Assembly (NCBI GenBank): GCA_937883885.1
Contig: CAKZXL010000416.1
Location: forward strand, 1-22,203
Direction of reading: 5' to 3'
DNA: 22,203 nt
DNA from: an uncultured Aquincola sp.
GTDB taxonomy: Bacteria > Pseudomonadota > Gammaproteobacteria > Burkholderiales > Burkholderiaceae
Shown here piece after piece: positions 8,010-16,132 of the stretch. Numbering within the stretch: position 1 is the stretch's first letter; every line of letters starts with the position of its first letter. The notes beneath the pieces are model-generated. The model was not told the origin of the DNA. It worked only from the letters and a program-made list of their open reading frames with translations, and did not search any database. Position numbers and translations under genes: made by a program.

Positions 8010-9478
8010 CACTGCTCCTCGGCCCAGGCGAAGCCGTCGCGCGCCACCAGCGCGCTGGAAGCGGGCGGACCCCAGCTGCCGGGGGCGTAGGGGCGCGGGC
8101 CGCTGTCGTCGGCCTCCCAGGCGTTGAGCACCGGCTCCACCCAGCGCCAGGCCTGTTCTTGCTCGTCGCTGCGCACGAACAGGTTCAGCCGGCCGGCGAT
8201 GGCGTCCAGCAGCAGGCGTTCATAGCCGCCCACGCGCTCGGTGGCAAAGGCCTTGTCGAAGTCCAGGTCCAGGAACACCGGCGACAGCGCTTCCGACTGG
8301 CCCGAGCCCTTGGCCGCCATCAGGTGCAGTTCCAGGCCGTCTTCGGGCTGCAGCTTGATCACCAGCTTGTTGGCCACGTTGGCGCCCGGGAAGATGGGGT
8401 GCGGCACCGGGCGGAAGTTGACGACGATCTGCGCATCCCGCGCGGCCAGCCGCTTGCCGGTGCGCAGGTAGAAGGGCACGCCGGCCCAGCGCCAGTTCTG
8501 GATCTCGGTGCGCAGCGCCACGAAGGTCTCGGTGCGGCTGCCGGCCGGCACCTTGTTTTCTTCCAGGTAGCCGGGCACCGTCTTGCCGCCCACCACGCCG
8601 TTGCGGTACTGGCCGCGCACCACGTCGCGGGCCACGCTGTCGGGCGTGAAGGGCTTGAGCGAGCGCAGCACCTTCAGCTTTTCGTCGCGGATGGCATCGG
8701 CGTCGTTGCTGGCGGGCGGCTCCATCGCCACCATGGTGAGCAGCTGCAGCGCATGGTTCTGCACCATGTCGCGCAGCGCGCCGGTCTGGTTGTAGAACTC
8801 GCCGCGGGTGCCCACGCCGATTTCTTCGGCCAGCGTGATCTGGATGTTGGCGATGCTCTCGCGGCGCCACAGCGGCTCGAACAGCGCATTGCCGAAGCGC
8901 AGCGCCGACAGGTTCTGCACCGAGGGCTTGCCCAGGTAGTGGTCGATGCGCAGGGCCTGCTGCTCGGTGAACGAGGCAGCCACCGCGCGGTTGATCTCCT
9001 GCGCGCTGGCCAGGTCGTGGCCCAGCGGCTTTTCCAGCACCACGCGCACGTTGGGGCCGTTGAGCTTGGCGGCGCCCAGCTGCGCGCAGATTTGCGTGAA
9101 CAGGTGCGGGCTGGTGGCCAGGAACAGCACCACGGTGTCGGCCGGCGTGCTGCGGCCTTCTTCGGCGGTGGGCTCTTCGATCCAGCGCTTCAGGCCCGCG
9201 TAGTGCTCGGGCTGCGACAGGTCCATGCGGCGGTAGTGCAGCAGCTGCGCGAAGCGGTCGAACTCGGCGTCGGTGGGGCGCTTGGCGCTTTCCACTTCGC
9301 TGAAGCGGTCGCGGATGAACTCGCGGTAGGCGTCGTCGCTGCGTTCGTCGCGCGCCACCGCCAGGATGCGGCCACCCGGGGGCAGCTTGCCGTGGCGGAA
9401 GGCCTGGAACAGCGCCGGCATCAGCTTGCGCCAGGTGAGGTCGCCGGTACCGCCAAACAGCACGAGATCGAAGGACAT
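8009..9478 (-). CDS. zwf: Glucose-6-phosphate 1-dehydrogenase
   Basis: A 489-residue enzyme, normal length, that oxidises glucose-6-phosphate to 6-phosphogluconolactone with NADP+ or NAD+, the entry step to the oxidative pentose phosphate and Entner-Doudoroff routes. Visible motifs are the nucleotide-binding FGGTGDLTWRK (residues 8-18), EKPLG (149-153), the substrate signature RIDHYLGK (177-184), and the catalytic histidine H242 in MVQNHALQ. It is transcribed away from tal-pgi and followed by hexR with a one-base overlap. Its start lies about 10 nt from a HexR-like operator, and a good sigma70-type promoter is visible upstream. The ribosome-binding sequence (GCGAG) is weak. Confidence 0.97.
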   Translation of the reverse strand: MSFDLVLFGGTGDLTWRKLMPALFQAFRHGKLPPGGRILAVARDERSDDAYREFIRDRFSEVESAKRPTDAEFDRFAQLLHYRRMDLSQPEHYAGLKRWIEEPTAEEGRSTPADTVVLFLATSPHLFTQICAQLGAAKLNGPNVRVVLEKPLGHDLASAQEINRAVAASFTEQQALRIDHYLGKPSVQNLSALRFGNALFEPLWRRESIANIQITLAEEIGVGTRGEFYNQTGALRDMVQNHALQLLTMVAMEPPASNDADAIRDEKLKVLRSLKPFTPDSVARDVVRGQYRNGVVGGKTVPGYLEENKVPAGSRTETFVALRTEIQNWRWAGVPFYLRTGKRLAARDAQIVVNFRPVPHPIFPGANVANKLVIKLQPEDGLELHLMAAKGSGQSEALSPVFLDLDFDKAFATERVGGYERLLLDAIAGRLNLFVRSDEQEQAWRWVEPVLNAWEADDSGPRPYAPGSWGPPASSALVARDGFAWAEEQ

Positions 9479-9488
9479 GGCTCGCAGG

Positions 9489-9503
9489 TGTAATTAAGTT
9501 ACG
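9489..9503. promoter_or_regulatory. Candidate HexR operator at the zwf promoter
   Basis: The 15-mer TGTAATTAAGTTACG is a near-perfect palindrome (13 of 15 positions agree with TGTAATTAAATTACA) and fits the HexR consensus described for gammaproteobacteria (TGTARTWWWAYTACA-like). It lies 11 nt upstream of the zwf ATG and overlaps the predicted zwf transcription start, where a bound repressor would block initiation. It is one of the few AT-rich spots in the surrounding GC-rich sequence, and the RpiR-family regulator is encoded in the same operon. Confidence 0.75.
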
Positions 9504-9509
9504 GGCCGA

Positions 9510-9538
9510 ACTATGACGCGGTTTCTTGGGCCGGTCAA
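9510..9538 (-). promoter_or_regulatory. Predicted sigma70-type promoter of zwf-hexR
   Basis: Read on the minus strand: a -35 box TTGACC (9538-9533, 5 of 6 matches to consensus), a 17-nt spacer, and a -10 box CATAGT (9515-9510, 4 of 6 matches). The expected start point is near 9503, which is the edge of the HexR-like operator. It was recognised by eye, and the spacing is ideal. Confidence 0.6.
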
Positions 9539-9687
9539 ATGTCAGGACGGTGACCGACACGGGGTTTGCCCGATGGGCCAGGGTGCCGCGGATGCTCAGC
9601 ACCCGTAACACGGTTGATGCAGGCGGGTGCCACAGTCCGGGTTTTAATTGGCGCAGGGCGCCGCCTGCGCGCCGGGAGCGAAGCACC

Positions 9688-10641
9688 ATGAACCAGCTCG
9701 ACCAACTCAAGCAATCCACCACCGTCGTTGCCGATACCGGCAATTTCAAGCAGCTTGCGCAGTTCACCCCGCGCGATGCCACCACCAACCCGTCGCTGAT
9801 CCTCAAGGCGGTGCAACAGGCCGACTACGCGCCGCTGCTGGCCGAGACGGTGGCGGCCCATCGCCAGCAGCCGCTGGGCGACATCGTGGACGAGGTGCTG
9901 GTGCGCTTCGGCCAGGAAATCCTGAAGGTGGTGCCCGGCCGCGTCAGCACCGAGGTGGACGCGCGCCTGAGCTTCGACACCGCCTGCACCATCGCCCGCG
10001 GCCGCCGCATCATCGAGCTGTACGAGCGCGCCGGCATCGGCCGCGACCGGGTGCTCATCAAGGTGGCCGCCACCTGGGAAGGCATCCAGGCCGCCAAGGC
10101 GCTGGAGCATGAAGGCATCCACTGCAACCTCACGCTGCTGTTCGCCTTCTGCCAGGCGGTGGCCTGCGGCGAAGCCGGCATCACGCTGATCTCGCCCTTC
10201 GTCGGCCGCATCTACGACTGGTACAAGAAGCAGGCCGGCGCCAGCTGGGACGAAGCCGCGATGGCCGGCGTCAACGACCCCGGCGTCCAATCGGTCAGCC
10301 AGATCTACACCTACTACAAGCACTTCGGCATCGAGACCGAAGTGATGGGCGCCAGTTTCCGCAACGTCGGCCAGATCACGGCGCTGGCGGGCTGCGACCT
10401 GCTGACCATCAGCCCCGAATTGCTGGCCCAGCTGCAGGCCGGCACCGAGCCGGTGACCCGCCGCCTCGACCCCGCCGCCGCCAAGAGCGCCAGCGTGCAC
10501 GCAGTGACGTACAACGAAGCCGACTTCCGCTACGCACTGAACGAGGACGCGATGGCCACTGAAAAACTCGCCGAAGGCATCCGCGGATTTGCCGCCGACG
10601 CCATCAAGCTGGACAAGATGATCGAGGAGCTGCGCAAGTGA
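9688..10641 (+). CDS. tal: Transaldolase
   Basis: A 317-residue classical (TalB-type) transaldolase that moves a dihydroxyacetone unit between sugar phosphates in the non-oxidative pentose phosphate pathway. Active-site residues are visible: the Schiff-base lysine K125 in [13 protein letters not shown]16 in VVADTGNF and E89 in VSTEVDARL, plus the signature DATTNPSLI (residues 30-38). The start at 9688 is chosen because GGGAG lies 9 nt upstream and the family N-terminus MNQLDQLKQ begins there, although the frame is open further upstream. It overlaps pgi by 4 nt (GTGA). The intergenic region is shared with divergent zwf. Confidence 0.96.
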   Translation: MNQLDQLKQSTTVVADTGNFKQLAQFTPRDATTNPSLILKAVQQADYAPLLAETVAAHRQQPLGDIVDEVLVRFGQEILKVVPGRVSTEVDARLSFDTACTIARGRRIIELYERAGIGRDRVLIKVAATWEGIQAAKALEHEGIHCNLTLLFAFCQAVACGEAGITLISPFVGRIYDWYKKQAGASWDEAAMAGVNDPGVQSVSQIYTYYKHFGIETEVMGASFRNVGQITALAGCDLLTISPELLAQLQAGTEPVTRRLDPAAAKSASVHAVTYNEADFRYALNEDAMATEKLAEGIRGFAADAIKLDKMIEELRK

Positions 10642-12239
10642 GCGCGCCCAACCGCTGCGACCGCACCGTGGCCTGGGGTGCGCTCAAAGGCCACTTCGAG
10701 GCCCACGGCCGCGAACTGGACCTGCGCGAGGCCTTTGCCCGCGACCCCGGCCGCTTCGACAGCTTTGCGGTGCAGGCGCCGCAGGTGTTTGCCGACCTGT
10801 CGAAGAACCGCTGGGACCTGGCCACGCGAGCGCTTCTGCTCGACCTGGCGCGTGAATGCGGCCTGGAAGACCGGCGCGACGCGATGCTGGCCGGCGAGGC
10901 CATCAACACCACCGAAGGCCGCGCCGTGCTGCACACCGCGCTGCGCGCGCCGGCCGGGCAGGGCCCCTTCAGTGCCGAGGTGCACGAGGTGCTGGGCCGC
11001 ATGCTGGCCTATGCCGAGACGGTGCGCGACACCGCCAGCAGCGGCATCCGCCATGTGGTCAACATCGGCATCGGCGGCAGCGACCTGGGGCCGCAGATGG
11101 TGGTGCCCGCGCTGGACGCCTTCGTGCACCCGGCCATCACCATGCACTTCGTGAGCAACGTGGACGGCCACGACATCACGCCGGTGCTGCGTGGGTTGAA
11201 GCCGGCCGAGACGCTGTTCATCATCGCCTCCAAGACCTTCACCACGCAGGAGACGATGGCCAACGCGCAGGTGGCGCGCGACTGGTTCGTGGCCAACGGC
11301 GGCACCGACGTGGCCCGCCACTTCGTGGCCACCACCACCAACATCGCCGCCGCCGCCCAGTTCGGCATCGAGCACACCTTCGGCTTCTGGGACTGGGTGG
11401 GCGGCCGCTATTCGCTGTGGAGCGCCATCGGCCTGCCGATTGCCATCGCCATCGGCTCGGAGAACTTCCGTGCGCTGCTGGCCGGCGCCCATGCGATGGA
11501 CCGGCACTTTGCCACCGCGCCGCTGCAGGCCAACCTGCCGGCGCTGCTGGGCCTGCTGGACGTGTGGTACCGCAACTTCCACGGCTTTGGCAGCCGCAGC
11601 GTGGCGCCCTACCACCAGGGCCTGAAGCGCCTGCCCGCCTACCTGCAGCAGCTGGAGATGGAAAGCAACGGCAAGCAGGTGGACCTGGCCGGCGAGCCGC
11701 TGCCCTTCGGCACCAGCCCGGTGGTGTGGGGCGAGCCGGGCACCAACGGCCAGCACGCCTACTTCCAGATGCTGCACCAGGGTACCGACGTGATCCCGGT
11801 GGAGTTCATCGCGGTGAAGACGCCCACCCACGCGCACGCCGACCTGCAGCGCAAGCTGCTGGCCAACTGCCTGGCGCAAAGCCAGGCGCTGATGCTGGGC
11901 AAGAGCACCGAGCAGGCGCTGGGCGAAAAAGCGCCCACCGCCTCGGCCGAGCTGGACGCGCAGACCGTGGCCCGCCACCGCACCTTCCCGGGCAACCGGC
12001 CCAGTACCACGCTGGTGTTGGACCGGCTGACGCCCGAGTCGCTGGGCGCGCTGATCGCGCTGTACGAACACCGCGTGTTCACCAGCGGCGTGGTGTGGGG
12101 CATCAACAGCTTCGACCAGTGGGGCGTGGAACTGGGCAAGGCCTTGTGCAACGACCTGCTGCCGCGCCTGGCCAGCGGCGACACCGCCGGCCTGGACGGC
12201 TCCACCGCCGGGCTGCTGAAGCGGCTGACCGCAGCATGA
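10638..12239 (+). CDS. pgi: Glucose-6-phosphate isomerase
   Basis: A 533-residue enzyme interconverting glucose-6-phosphate and fructose-6-phosphate, close to the normal proteobacterial length. Family signatures are visible: [12 protein letters not shown] (from residue ~144), the [16 protein letters not shown] motif, the active-site histidine region [15 protein letters not shown], and the catalytic-lysine motif [10 protein letters not shown] near the C-terminus. It starts with GTG at 10638, overlapping the tal stop, and its own stop overlaps the start of the HAD gene, so tal, pgi and the HAD phosphatase are translated as a coupled operon. Downstream of zwf's product in function, it lets the cell recycle fructose-6-phosphate to zwf. 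Confidence 0.97.
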   Translation: MSAPNRCDRTVAWGALKGHFEAHGRELDLREAFARDPGRFDSFAVQAPQVFADLSKNRWDLATRALLLDLARECGLEDRRDAMLAGEAINTTEGRAVLHTALRAPAGQGPFSAEVHEVLGRMLAYAETVRDTASSGIRHVVNIGIGGSDLGPQMVVPALDAFVHPAITMHFVSNVDGHDITPVLRGLKPAETLFIIASKTFTTQETMANAQVARDWFVANGGTDVARHFVATTTNIAAAAQFGIEHTFGFWDWVGGRYSLWSAIGLPIAIAIGSENFRALLAGAHAMDRHFATAPLQANLPALLGLLDVWYRNFHGFGSRSVAPYHQGLKRLPAYLQQLEMESNGKQVDLAGEPLPFGTSPVVWGEPGTNGQHAYFQMLHQGTDVIPVEFIAVKTPTHAHADLQRKLLANCLAQSQALMLGKSTEQALGEKAPTASAELDAQTVARHRTFPGNRPSTTLVLDRLTPESLGALIALYEHRVFTSGVVWGINSFDQWGVELGKALCNDLLPRLASGDTAGLDGSTAGLLKRLTAA

Positions 12240-12883
12240 GTGTTGAGCAGGACAAGGCCACCGTCGACACGGTGGTGTGGGACTTTGGCGCGGTGCTGTT
12301 CCGCTGGCGGCCACGGGTGCTGCTGGCGGCCAGCCTGCCCAGCCGGGTGAAGGACGACATCAGCGCCGCGCACTGGCATGAGCAGTTCTTCCAGAGCTTT
12401 GGCGGCGACTGGGCCGAGTTCGACCGCGGCACGGTGGCAGTGGACGACCTGGCCGGCCGCATCGCCCGCCGCACCGGCCTGACCGAGGCCGAGGCCATGG
12501 CCGTGATCGACGCGGTGCCGCACGAGCTGCAGCCGCTGGCCGACACCGTGGGCCTGGTGCATGCGCTGCATGAGCGCGGCGTGCGGCAGTTCTACCTGTC
12601 GAACATGCCGGCGCCCTATGCCGACCACCTGGAACGCGAACATGCCTTCGTGCGCGACTTTGAGGACGGCGTGTTCTCGGGCCGGGTGCAGTTGATCAAG
12701 CCCGAGCCGGCCATCTACGCGCTGGCCGAGCAGCGCTTCGGCCTGGTGCCCGAGCGCACGGTGTTCATCGACGACCACCCGAAGAACGTGGAAGCCGCGC
12801 GCGCCCGGGGTTGGCAGGCGGTGCTGGCCACGCACCATGCGGCCATCCACCAGGGGTTGGCGGAGCTGGGGTTGCTGGGCTGA
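12236..12883 (+). CDS. HAD-superfamily phosphatase (YihX-like)
   Basis: A 215-residue HAD hydrolase of subfamily IA. Motif I is WDFGAVLF, with nucleophile D16 but glycine at the usual second aspartate (DxG instead of DxD), as in YihX-type sugar-phosphate phosphatases. Motif II is S122 in YLSNM, motif III K155 in IKPEPAIY, and motif IV the D179-D180 pair in FIDDHPKN. A helical cap lies between residues ~21 and 100. The ATG at 12236 overlaps the pgi stop by 4 nt, so it is coupled to tal-pgi, which suggests a sugar-phosphate substrate such as glucose-1-phosphate; that is inference. It ends one base before the convergent GlxA-type regulator gene, with no room for a separate terminator. Confidence 0.85.
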   Translation: MSVEQDKATVDTVVWDFGAVLFRWRPRVLLAASLPSRVKDDISAAHWHEQFFQSFGGDWAEFDRGTVAVDDLAGRIARRTGLTEAEAMAVIDAVPHELQPLADTVGLVHALHERGVRQFYLSNMPAPYADHLEREHAFVRDFEDGVFSGRVQLIKPEPAIYALAEQRFGLVPERTVFIDDHPKNVEAARARGWQAVLATHHAAIHQGLAELGLLG

Positions 12884-12884
12884 A

Positions 12885-13877
12885 CTAGGCCTTTGCGCCT
12901 GAAGCGCCCGCCTGCCGGGTGCGCGCCCGTCGCCACTGCCGCGGCGAGCTGAAACCGCCCACCTCGCTGGCCGCCTGCAGCGGCAGCCCGCTGCGCGCGG
13001 CCTCGTGCGCCAGCGCGCTGCGCACCTGCTCCACATAGGCGCGCGGCGAGCTGCCCACATGCTCGCGGAACAGCCGGCCCAGGTGGCGCGGCGTGACATG
13101 GGCCACCGCGGCCATGGATTCGGCGGACCAGGCGGCGCCCGGCTGCTCGCACACCGCGTCCTGCACCCGATGCAGCGCCGGGTGCAGGTGGTTGCGGCCG
13201 GTGAGCAGGGGCGAGAGTTCGGGGTCTTCGGTGCCGCGCCGCAGGTACACCACCATGTTGCGCGCGATGGCGTGGGCCGCCGCCTCGCCGCACTCACGCG
13301 CCACCAGGTACAGCGCCAGGTCGATGCCGGCGGTGATGCCGGCACTCGAGGCCACCGGGCCGTGGTCCACGAACACGCGGTTGCCCACCACCTCGGCCGC
13401 CGGGGCCTGCTGGCGCAGCTGGTCCACCACCTCATGGTGCGTGGTGCAGCGCTGGCCCGGGCGCAGCAGCCCGGCATCGGCCGCCAGCAGCGCACCGGCG
13501 CAGATGGTCAGCAGGCCGGCCGAAGGCCCGTCATCGGTGCTGGCGGGCAGCCGCTCGCCCAGCCAGGGCGCCACCACCTCGGCCAGCCAGCGGCGGGCAC
13601 TGAACCAGGCGGGCGCCTGCAGCATGCGGGCTTCGCTGGGCTGGCCCATCAGCACCACCCAGGTGGGGCCGCCGAGCGCGGCCGGCAGCGGTTCCAGCAG
13701 CAGCGGCAGACCCACCGACGAATCGGCCGTGCCGCCGATGCCGCCGTAGCGCAGCCGGAACTGCGGCGGCCGGCCCTGCCGCGCCAGCCGCTGGTTGGCC
13801 ATGCGAAACGCCTCGGCCGGGCCAGCCAGGTCCAGCAGCAGCGTGCCCGGCAGCACCACGAACCAGACGTCGATCAT
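12885..13877 (-). CDS. GlxA-family AraC-type transcriptional regulator
   Basis: A 330-residue protein with an N-terminal DJ-1/PfpI-like (class I glutamine amidotransferase-like) domain, residues ~1-190, and a C-terminal AraC HTH domain, ~225-318. The DJ-1 part shows the opening strand VWFVVLPGTLLLDLAGPAEAF, seen as VLPGTLLLDLAGP, and C126 in the elbow ICAGALLAADAGLL; SAGITAGIDLALYLV is the usual end of this domain. The HTH part shows HVTPRHLGRLFREHVGSSPRAYV, seen as TPRHLGRLFREHVG, and the second helix region with GGFSSPRQWRRA. The start at 13877 is chosen because the first strand begins there, 20 nt after the hydrolase stop. Cotranscription with the cysteine hydrolase suggests it regulates that gene, and the ligand is unknown. 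Confidence 0.88.
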   Translation of the reverse strand: MIDVWFVVLPGTLLLDLAGPAEAFRMANQRLARQGRPPQFRLRYGGIGGTADSSVGLPLLLEPLPAALGGPTWVVLMGQPSEARMLQAPAWFSARRWLAEVVAPWLGERLPASTDDGPSAGLLTICAGALLAADAGLLRPGQRCTTHHEVVDQLRQQAPAAEVVGNRVFVDHGPVASSAGITAGIDLALYLVARECGEAAAHAIARNMVVYLRRGTEDPELSPLLTGRNHLHPALHRVQDAVCEQPGAAWSAESMAAVAHVTPRHLGRLFREHVGSSPRAYVEQVRSALAHEAARSGLPLQAASEVGGFSSPRQWRRARTRQAGASGAKA

Positions 13878-13897
13878 CGGCAGGCCCGACTGCGCAC

Positions 13898-14455
13898 TCA
13901 GGCCGCGCGCTGAAGCGCTTCTTCCACGCTGCACAGCGTGGCAAAGCGGCCGGCCAACACCGTCTCGGTGCGCTCGCGGATCAGCGCCGCGCTGAGCGGC
14001 GCGCCGGCCGGCGTGGTCATGTCGAAGGTCAGGCAGGCGTCGCCCACGAAGTCCACCTCCCAGCCTTCGTCCGACGCATGGCGGGTGGTGGTCTCGCAGC
14101 ACTGCTCGGTGCGGATGCCGGCGACGATCAGCCGGCGGATGCCCTGCTGGTGCAGCCACACCGGCAGGCCGGTGCCCACCAGCGCGCTGTGGCGGTGCTT
14201 GTGCACCGTCAGCGCGGCGTCGAAGGGCGCCAGGCCGTCCAGCGGGCGTACATGGCCGCTGGCCAGCGCAAAGGGGTTGTCGGGCGTGTCCGGCCCATCG
14301 CTGTGGAACACCCGCACGATGGGCATGCGGCGCGCCATCGCGCCTTGCAGCAGCTGGTGGGTGGCCGCCAGGAAGGGCTGGGTCTGTGCCTCCTGCCAGT
14401 AGGGGCGGTGGCGGAAGGATTGCTGGACGTCGATCAGGAGCAGGGCGGTTTGCAT
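13898..14455 (-). CDS. Cysteine hydrolase, isochorismatase-like fold
   Basis: A 185-residue isochorismatase-like amidohydrolase. The Asp-Lys-Cys triad of the family is visible: D9 in LLLIDVQQSF, K86 in TVHKHRHSAL, and C119 in GIRTEQCCETT (a second cysteine follows at 120). Members hydrolyse nicotinamide, ureides, N-carbamoyl compounds or isochorismate, and the sequence alone does not choose between them. The ATG at 14455 is preferred over an in-frame start 33 nt upstream because homology begins MQTALLLIDVQ. It is the first gene of a two-gene unit with the GlxA-type regulator, a pairing seen widely in proteobacteria. Confidence 0.87.
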   Translation of the reverse strand: MQTALLLIDVQQSFRHRPYWQEAQTQPFLAATHQLLQGAMARRMPIVRVFHSDGPDTPDNPFALASGHVRPLDGLAPFDAALTVHKHRHSALVGTGLPVWLHQQGIRRLIVAGIRTEQCCETTTRHASDEGWEVDFVGDACLTFDMTTPAGAPLSAALIRERTETVLAGRFATLCSVEEALQRAA

Positions 14456-14498
14456 GGCGGCGGTAGTTCCGTTGCCGGGCCGTCCCAAGACGGAACGC

Positions 14499-14537
14499 GC
14501 CCCCCCGGGGGGCAGCGAGCGCAGCGAGCTTGGGGGC
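14499..14537 (-). repeat. REP-like GC-rich intergenic element
   Basis: On the plus strand it reads G, seven C, six G, C, then the tandem GCAGCGAGC-GCAGCGAGC (14512-14529), then TTGGGGGC. The C-run can pair either with the adjacent G-run or with the distal GGGGGC, giving two alternative hairpins. Elements of this form (C-run / GCAGCGAGCGCAGCGAGC / G-run) recur between genes in many Comamonadaceae-like genomes. Here it lies 39 nt downstream of the SGNH hydrolase stop and before the cysteine hydrolase gene, and probably separates their transcripts. A partial, inverted copy occurs at 18523-18539. Confidence 0.75.
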
Positions 14538-14576
14538 TTCGGATTAGGGTGGACGGGCTGCCATCGTGCCGGCGGC

Positions 14577-15347
14577 TCAGCCTGCTGGCAGTGTCGCCGA
14601 AGGACCGGTGGCGGTCATTTCCGGACATGAGGGCAGCACCAGCGCGCGGGCGATGGCCTCGGCATTCATCTCGGCCCATTGGGCGTATTGCGCCGGGCCC
14701 GGGTGGAAGCCGTCGGGCGCCATCTCCGCGCCCTTGGCCCAGTCCAGCGGCAGGTAGCGCAGCCGGCCTTCACGCGCGCAGAAGTCCTGCAGCGCCTGGT
14801 CCAGCCGTCGGGCGCACTGGCCGAGGTACCAGCGCAGCGGCTGTGGCGCGGCGGGCAGCAGGTGCATCGGCGGCACACCCGACAGCACGCAGATGCGCGC
14901 CCGCGTGCGGCGGCGCAGCTCGCGCAGCAGCACCTGGTATTCGTCGATGAAGCGCCGGGCCGAGCGCTGGGCCGTCACGTCGTTCACGCCGAGCGCGCCG
15001 ACGATCACATCGGCCCGGTGCAGGTGCATCGTGCGCACATAGGCGCGGGCGCCCACGGTGTCCAACCCCGACTGCGCGGCCAGCTGCCAGTGCACCTCGC
15101 AGCCGGTGCGCCGCGCCAGCGCCTGCGCGATGGGTTCGGCCAGCGCCTGCTGCTGGTGGGCCACGCCCACGCCCGCGGCCGACGAATCGCCCACCACCAG
15201 GATGCGCGCCACGCCGCGTGCGGCATCGCCGGGCACCACACCGTGCCGCTCGCCTTCGGGCTCAGGCAGGCGCAGCGCGGTGCGGCGCAATCGGCGGCGC
15301 TGCCACAGCAGGGCAGGTGCAAGGGTGGTCTTGTAGAGCAACAGCAT
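14577..15347 (-). CDS. SGNH/GDSL-family hydrolase
   Basis: A 256-residue SGNH hydrolase (esterase/lipase-like). Catalytic blocks are visible: block I GDSSAAGVG with nucleophile S55, block III GVND with N122, and block V DGFHPG with D212 and H215. The N-terminal ~20 residues are MLLLYKTTLAPALLWQRRRLRR, hydrophobic then strongly basic, which may be a membrane anchor rather than a cleaved signal peptide. The ATG at 15347 is chosen because the frame upstream shadows the response regulator gene. It lies 68 nt after the response regulator on the same strand and might be the third gene of that operon; the substrate is unknown. Confidence 0.85.
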   Translation of the reverse strand: MLLLYKTTLAPALLWQRRRLRRTALRLPEPEGERHGVVPGDAARGVARILVVGDSSAAGVGVAHQQQALAEPIAQALARRTGCEVHWQLAAQSGLDTVGARAYVRTMHLHRADVIVGALGVNDVTAQRSARRFIDEYQVLLRELRRRTRARICVLSGVPPMHLLPAAPQPLRWYLGQCARRLDQALQDFCAREGRLRYLPLDWAKGAEMAPDGFHPGPAQYAQWAEMNAEAIARALVLPSCPEMTATGPSATLPAG

Positions 15348-15415
15348 GGGCACACCGGGTTGGGGGCCGCAGCTTGGCGCAAAACCGCTGCCGGCGGTAG
15401 CGGGCCTGCCCGTGG

Positions 15416-16132
15416 TCAGGTCGGCCCGGGCAAGGCTTCGAGCCGGTAGCCCATGCCGCGCAGCGTGTGGATCAGCGGCTGCGGGTGGCCGTCGTCGATC
15501 TTGCTGCGCAGGCGGCGGATGTACACGTCCACCACATTGGTCAGCGGATCTTCGTGCGTGCCCCATACGTTGGCCAGGATGCGCTCGCGGCTGAACAGGC
15601 GCCCGGGCGCGGCCATCAGCAGCTCCAGCAGCGCCAGCTCGCGGGCGGTGAGCTGCAGCGGCCGGCCGGCGCGGCTGGCGCGCATGGTGTCGCGGTCCAG
15701 CACCAGGTCGGCCACCACCAGTTGCTGGGCGGGCGGCGGCGCCTGCTCACGCGCGCGGCGGGCCAGCGCGTCGATGCGGGCCAGCAGCTCGTCGAACTCG
15801 AAAGGCTTGACCAGGTAGTCGTCGGCGCCCAGCCGCAGGCCGGCCACGCGGTCTTCCAGGCCGCCCAGCGCGGTCAGCATCAGGATGGGCAGCTGCACGC
15901 CGGTGGCGCGCAGGGTCTGGCACACCTCCAGGCCGCTCATGCCGGGCAGCATCACGTCCATCAGCACCAGGGTGCGGGTGCCTTCGGCTTCGTCCTGGCG
16001 CGCCGCGTCCTGCGCCAGCGCCACGGCCTCGGGGCCGGTGGTGGCCAGTTGGGTGCGGTGGCCTTCGGCCCGCAGCCCACGCTCCAGGAAACCGGAGATG
16101 CGGGCATCGTCTTCCACGATCAGGACGTTCAT
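15416..16132 (-). CDS. OmpR/PhoB-family response regulator
   Basis: A 238-residue two-component response regulator. The receiver domain (1-~125) shows the acidic pocket EDD at 7-9, phospho-acceptor D59 in LMDVMLPGMSG, T87 and K109 in YLVKPFEF. About eight extra residues (QDEAEGTRTL region, ~46-55) put the aspartate later than its usual position near 51-53. The C-terminal winged helix (~138-235) shows LTARELALLELLMAAPGRLFSRE, seen as LTARELALLELL, and VVDVYIRRLRSKID, typical of OmpR/PhoB DNA binding to direct repeats. It starts at 16132, overlapping the kinase stop by 4 nt. Its likely binding platform is the 11-bp repeat array upstream of the kinase. Confidence 0.93.
   Translation of the reverse strand: MNVLIVEDDARISGFLERGLRAEGHRTQLATTGPEAVALAQDAARQDEAEGTRTLVLMDVMLPGMSGLEVCQTLRATGVQLPILMLTALGGLEDRVAGLRLGADDYLVKPFEFDELLARIDALARRAREQAPPPAQQLVVADLVLDRDTMRASRAGRPLQLTARELALLELLMAAPGRLFSRERILANVWGTHEDPLTNVVDVYIRRLRSKIDDGHPQPLIHTLRGMGYRLEALPGPT

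Noticed and set aside
9643..9648. TTTAAT as -10 box for tal
   Set aside because: The nearest -35-like TTGATG (9614-9619) gives a 23-nt spacer, too long for a standard sigma70 promoter.
10530..12314. A long open frame on the minus strand across pgi
   Set aside because: It is antisense to a clear pgi gene and its product is low-complexity Gly/Ala/His/Gln/Val text, the usual result of reading GC-rich codons in the opposite frame.
15390..15410. Inverted repeat CCGCT...AGCGG between the response regulator and SGNH hydrolase genes
   Set aside because: Only five paired bases in a very GC-rich stretch and no T-run; not enough to call a terminator.
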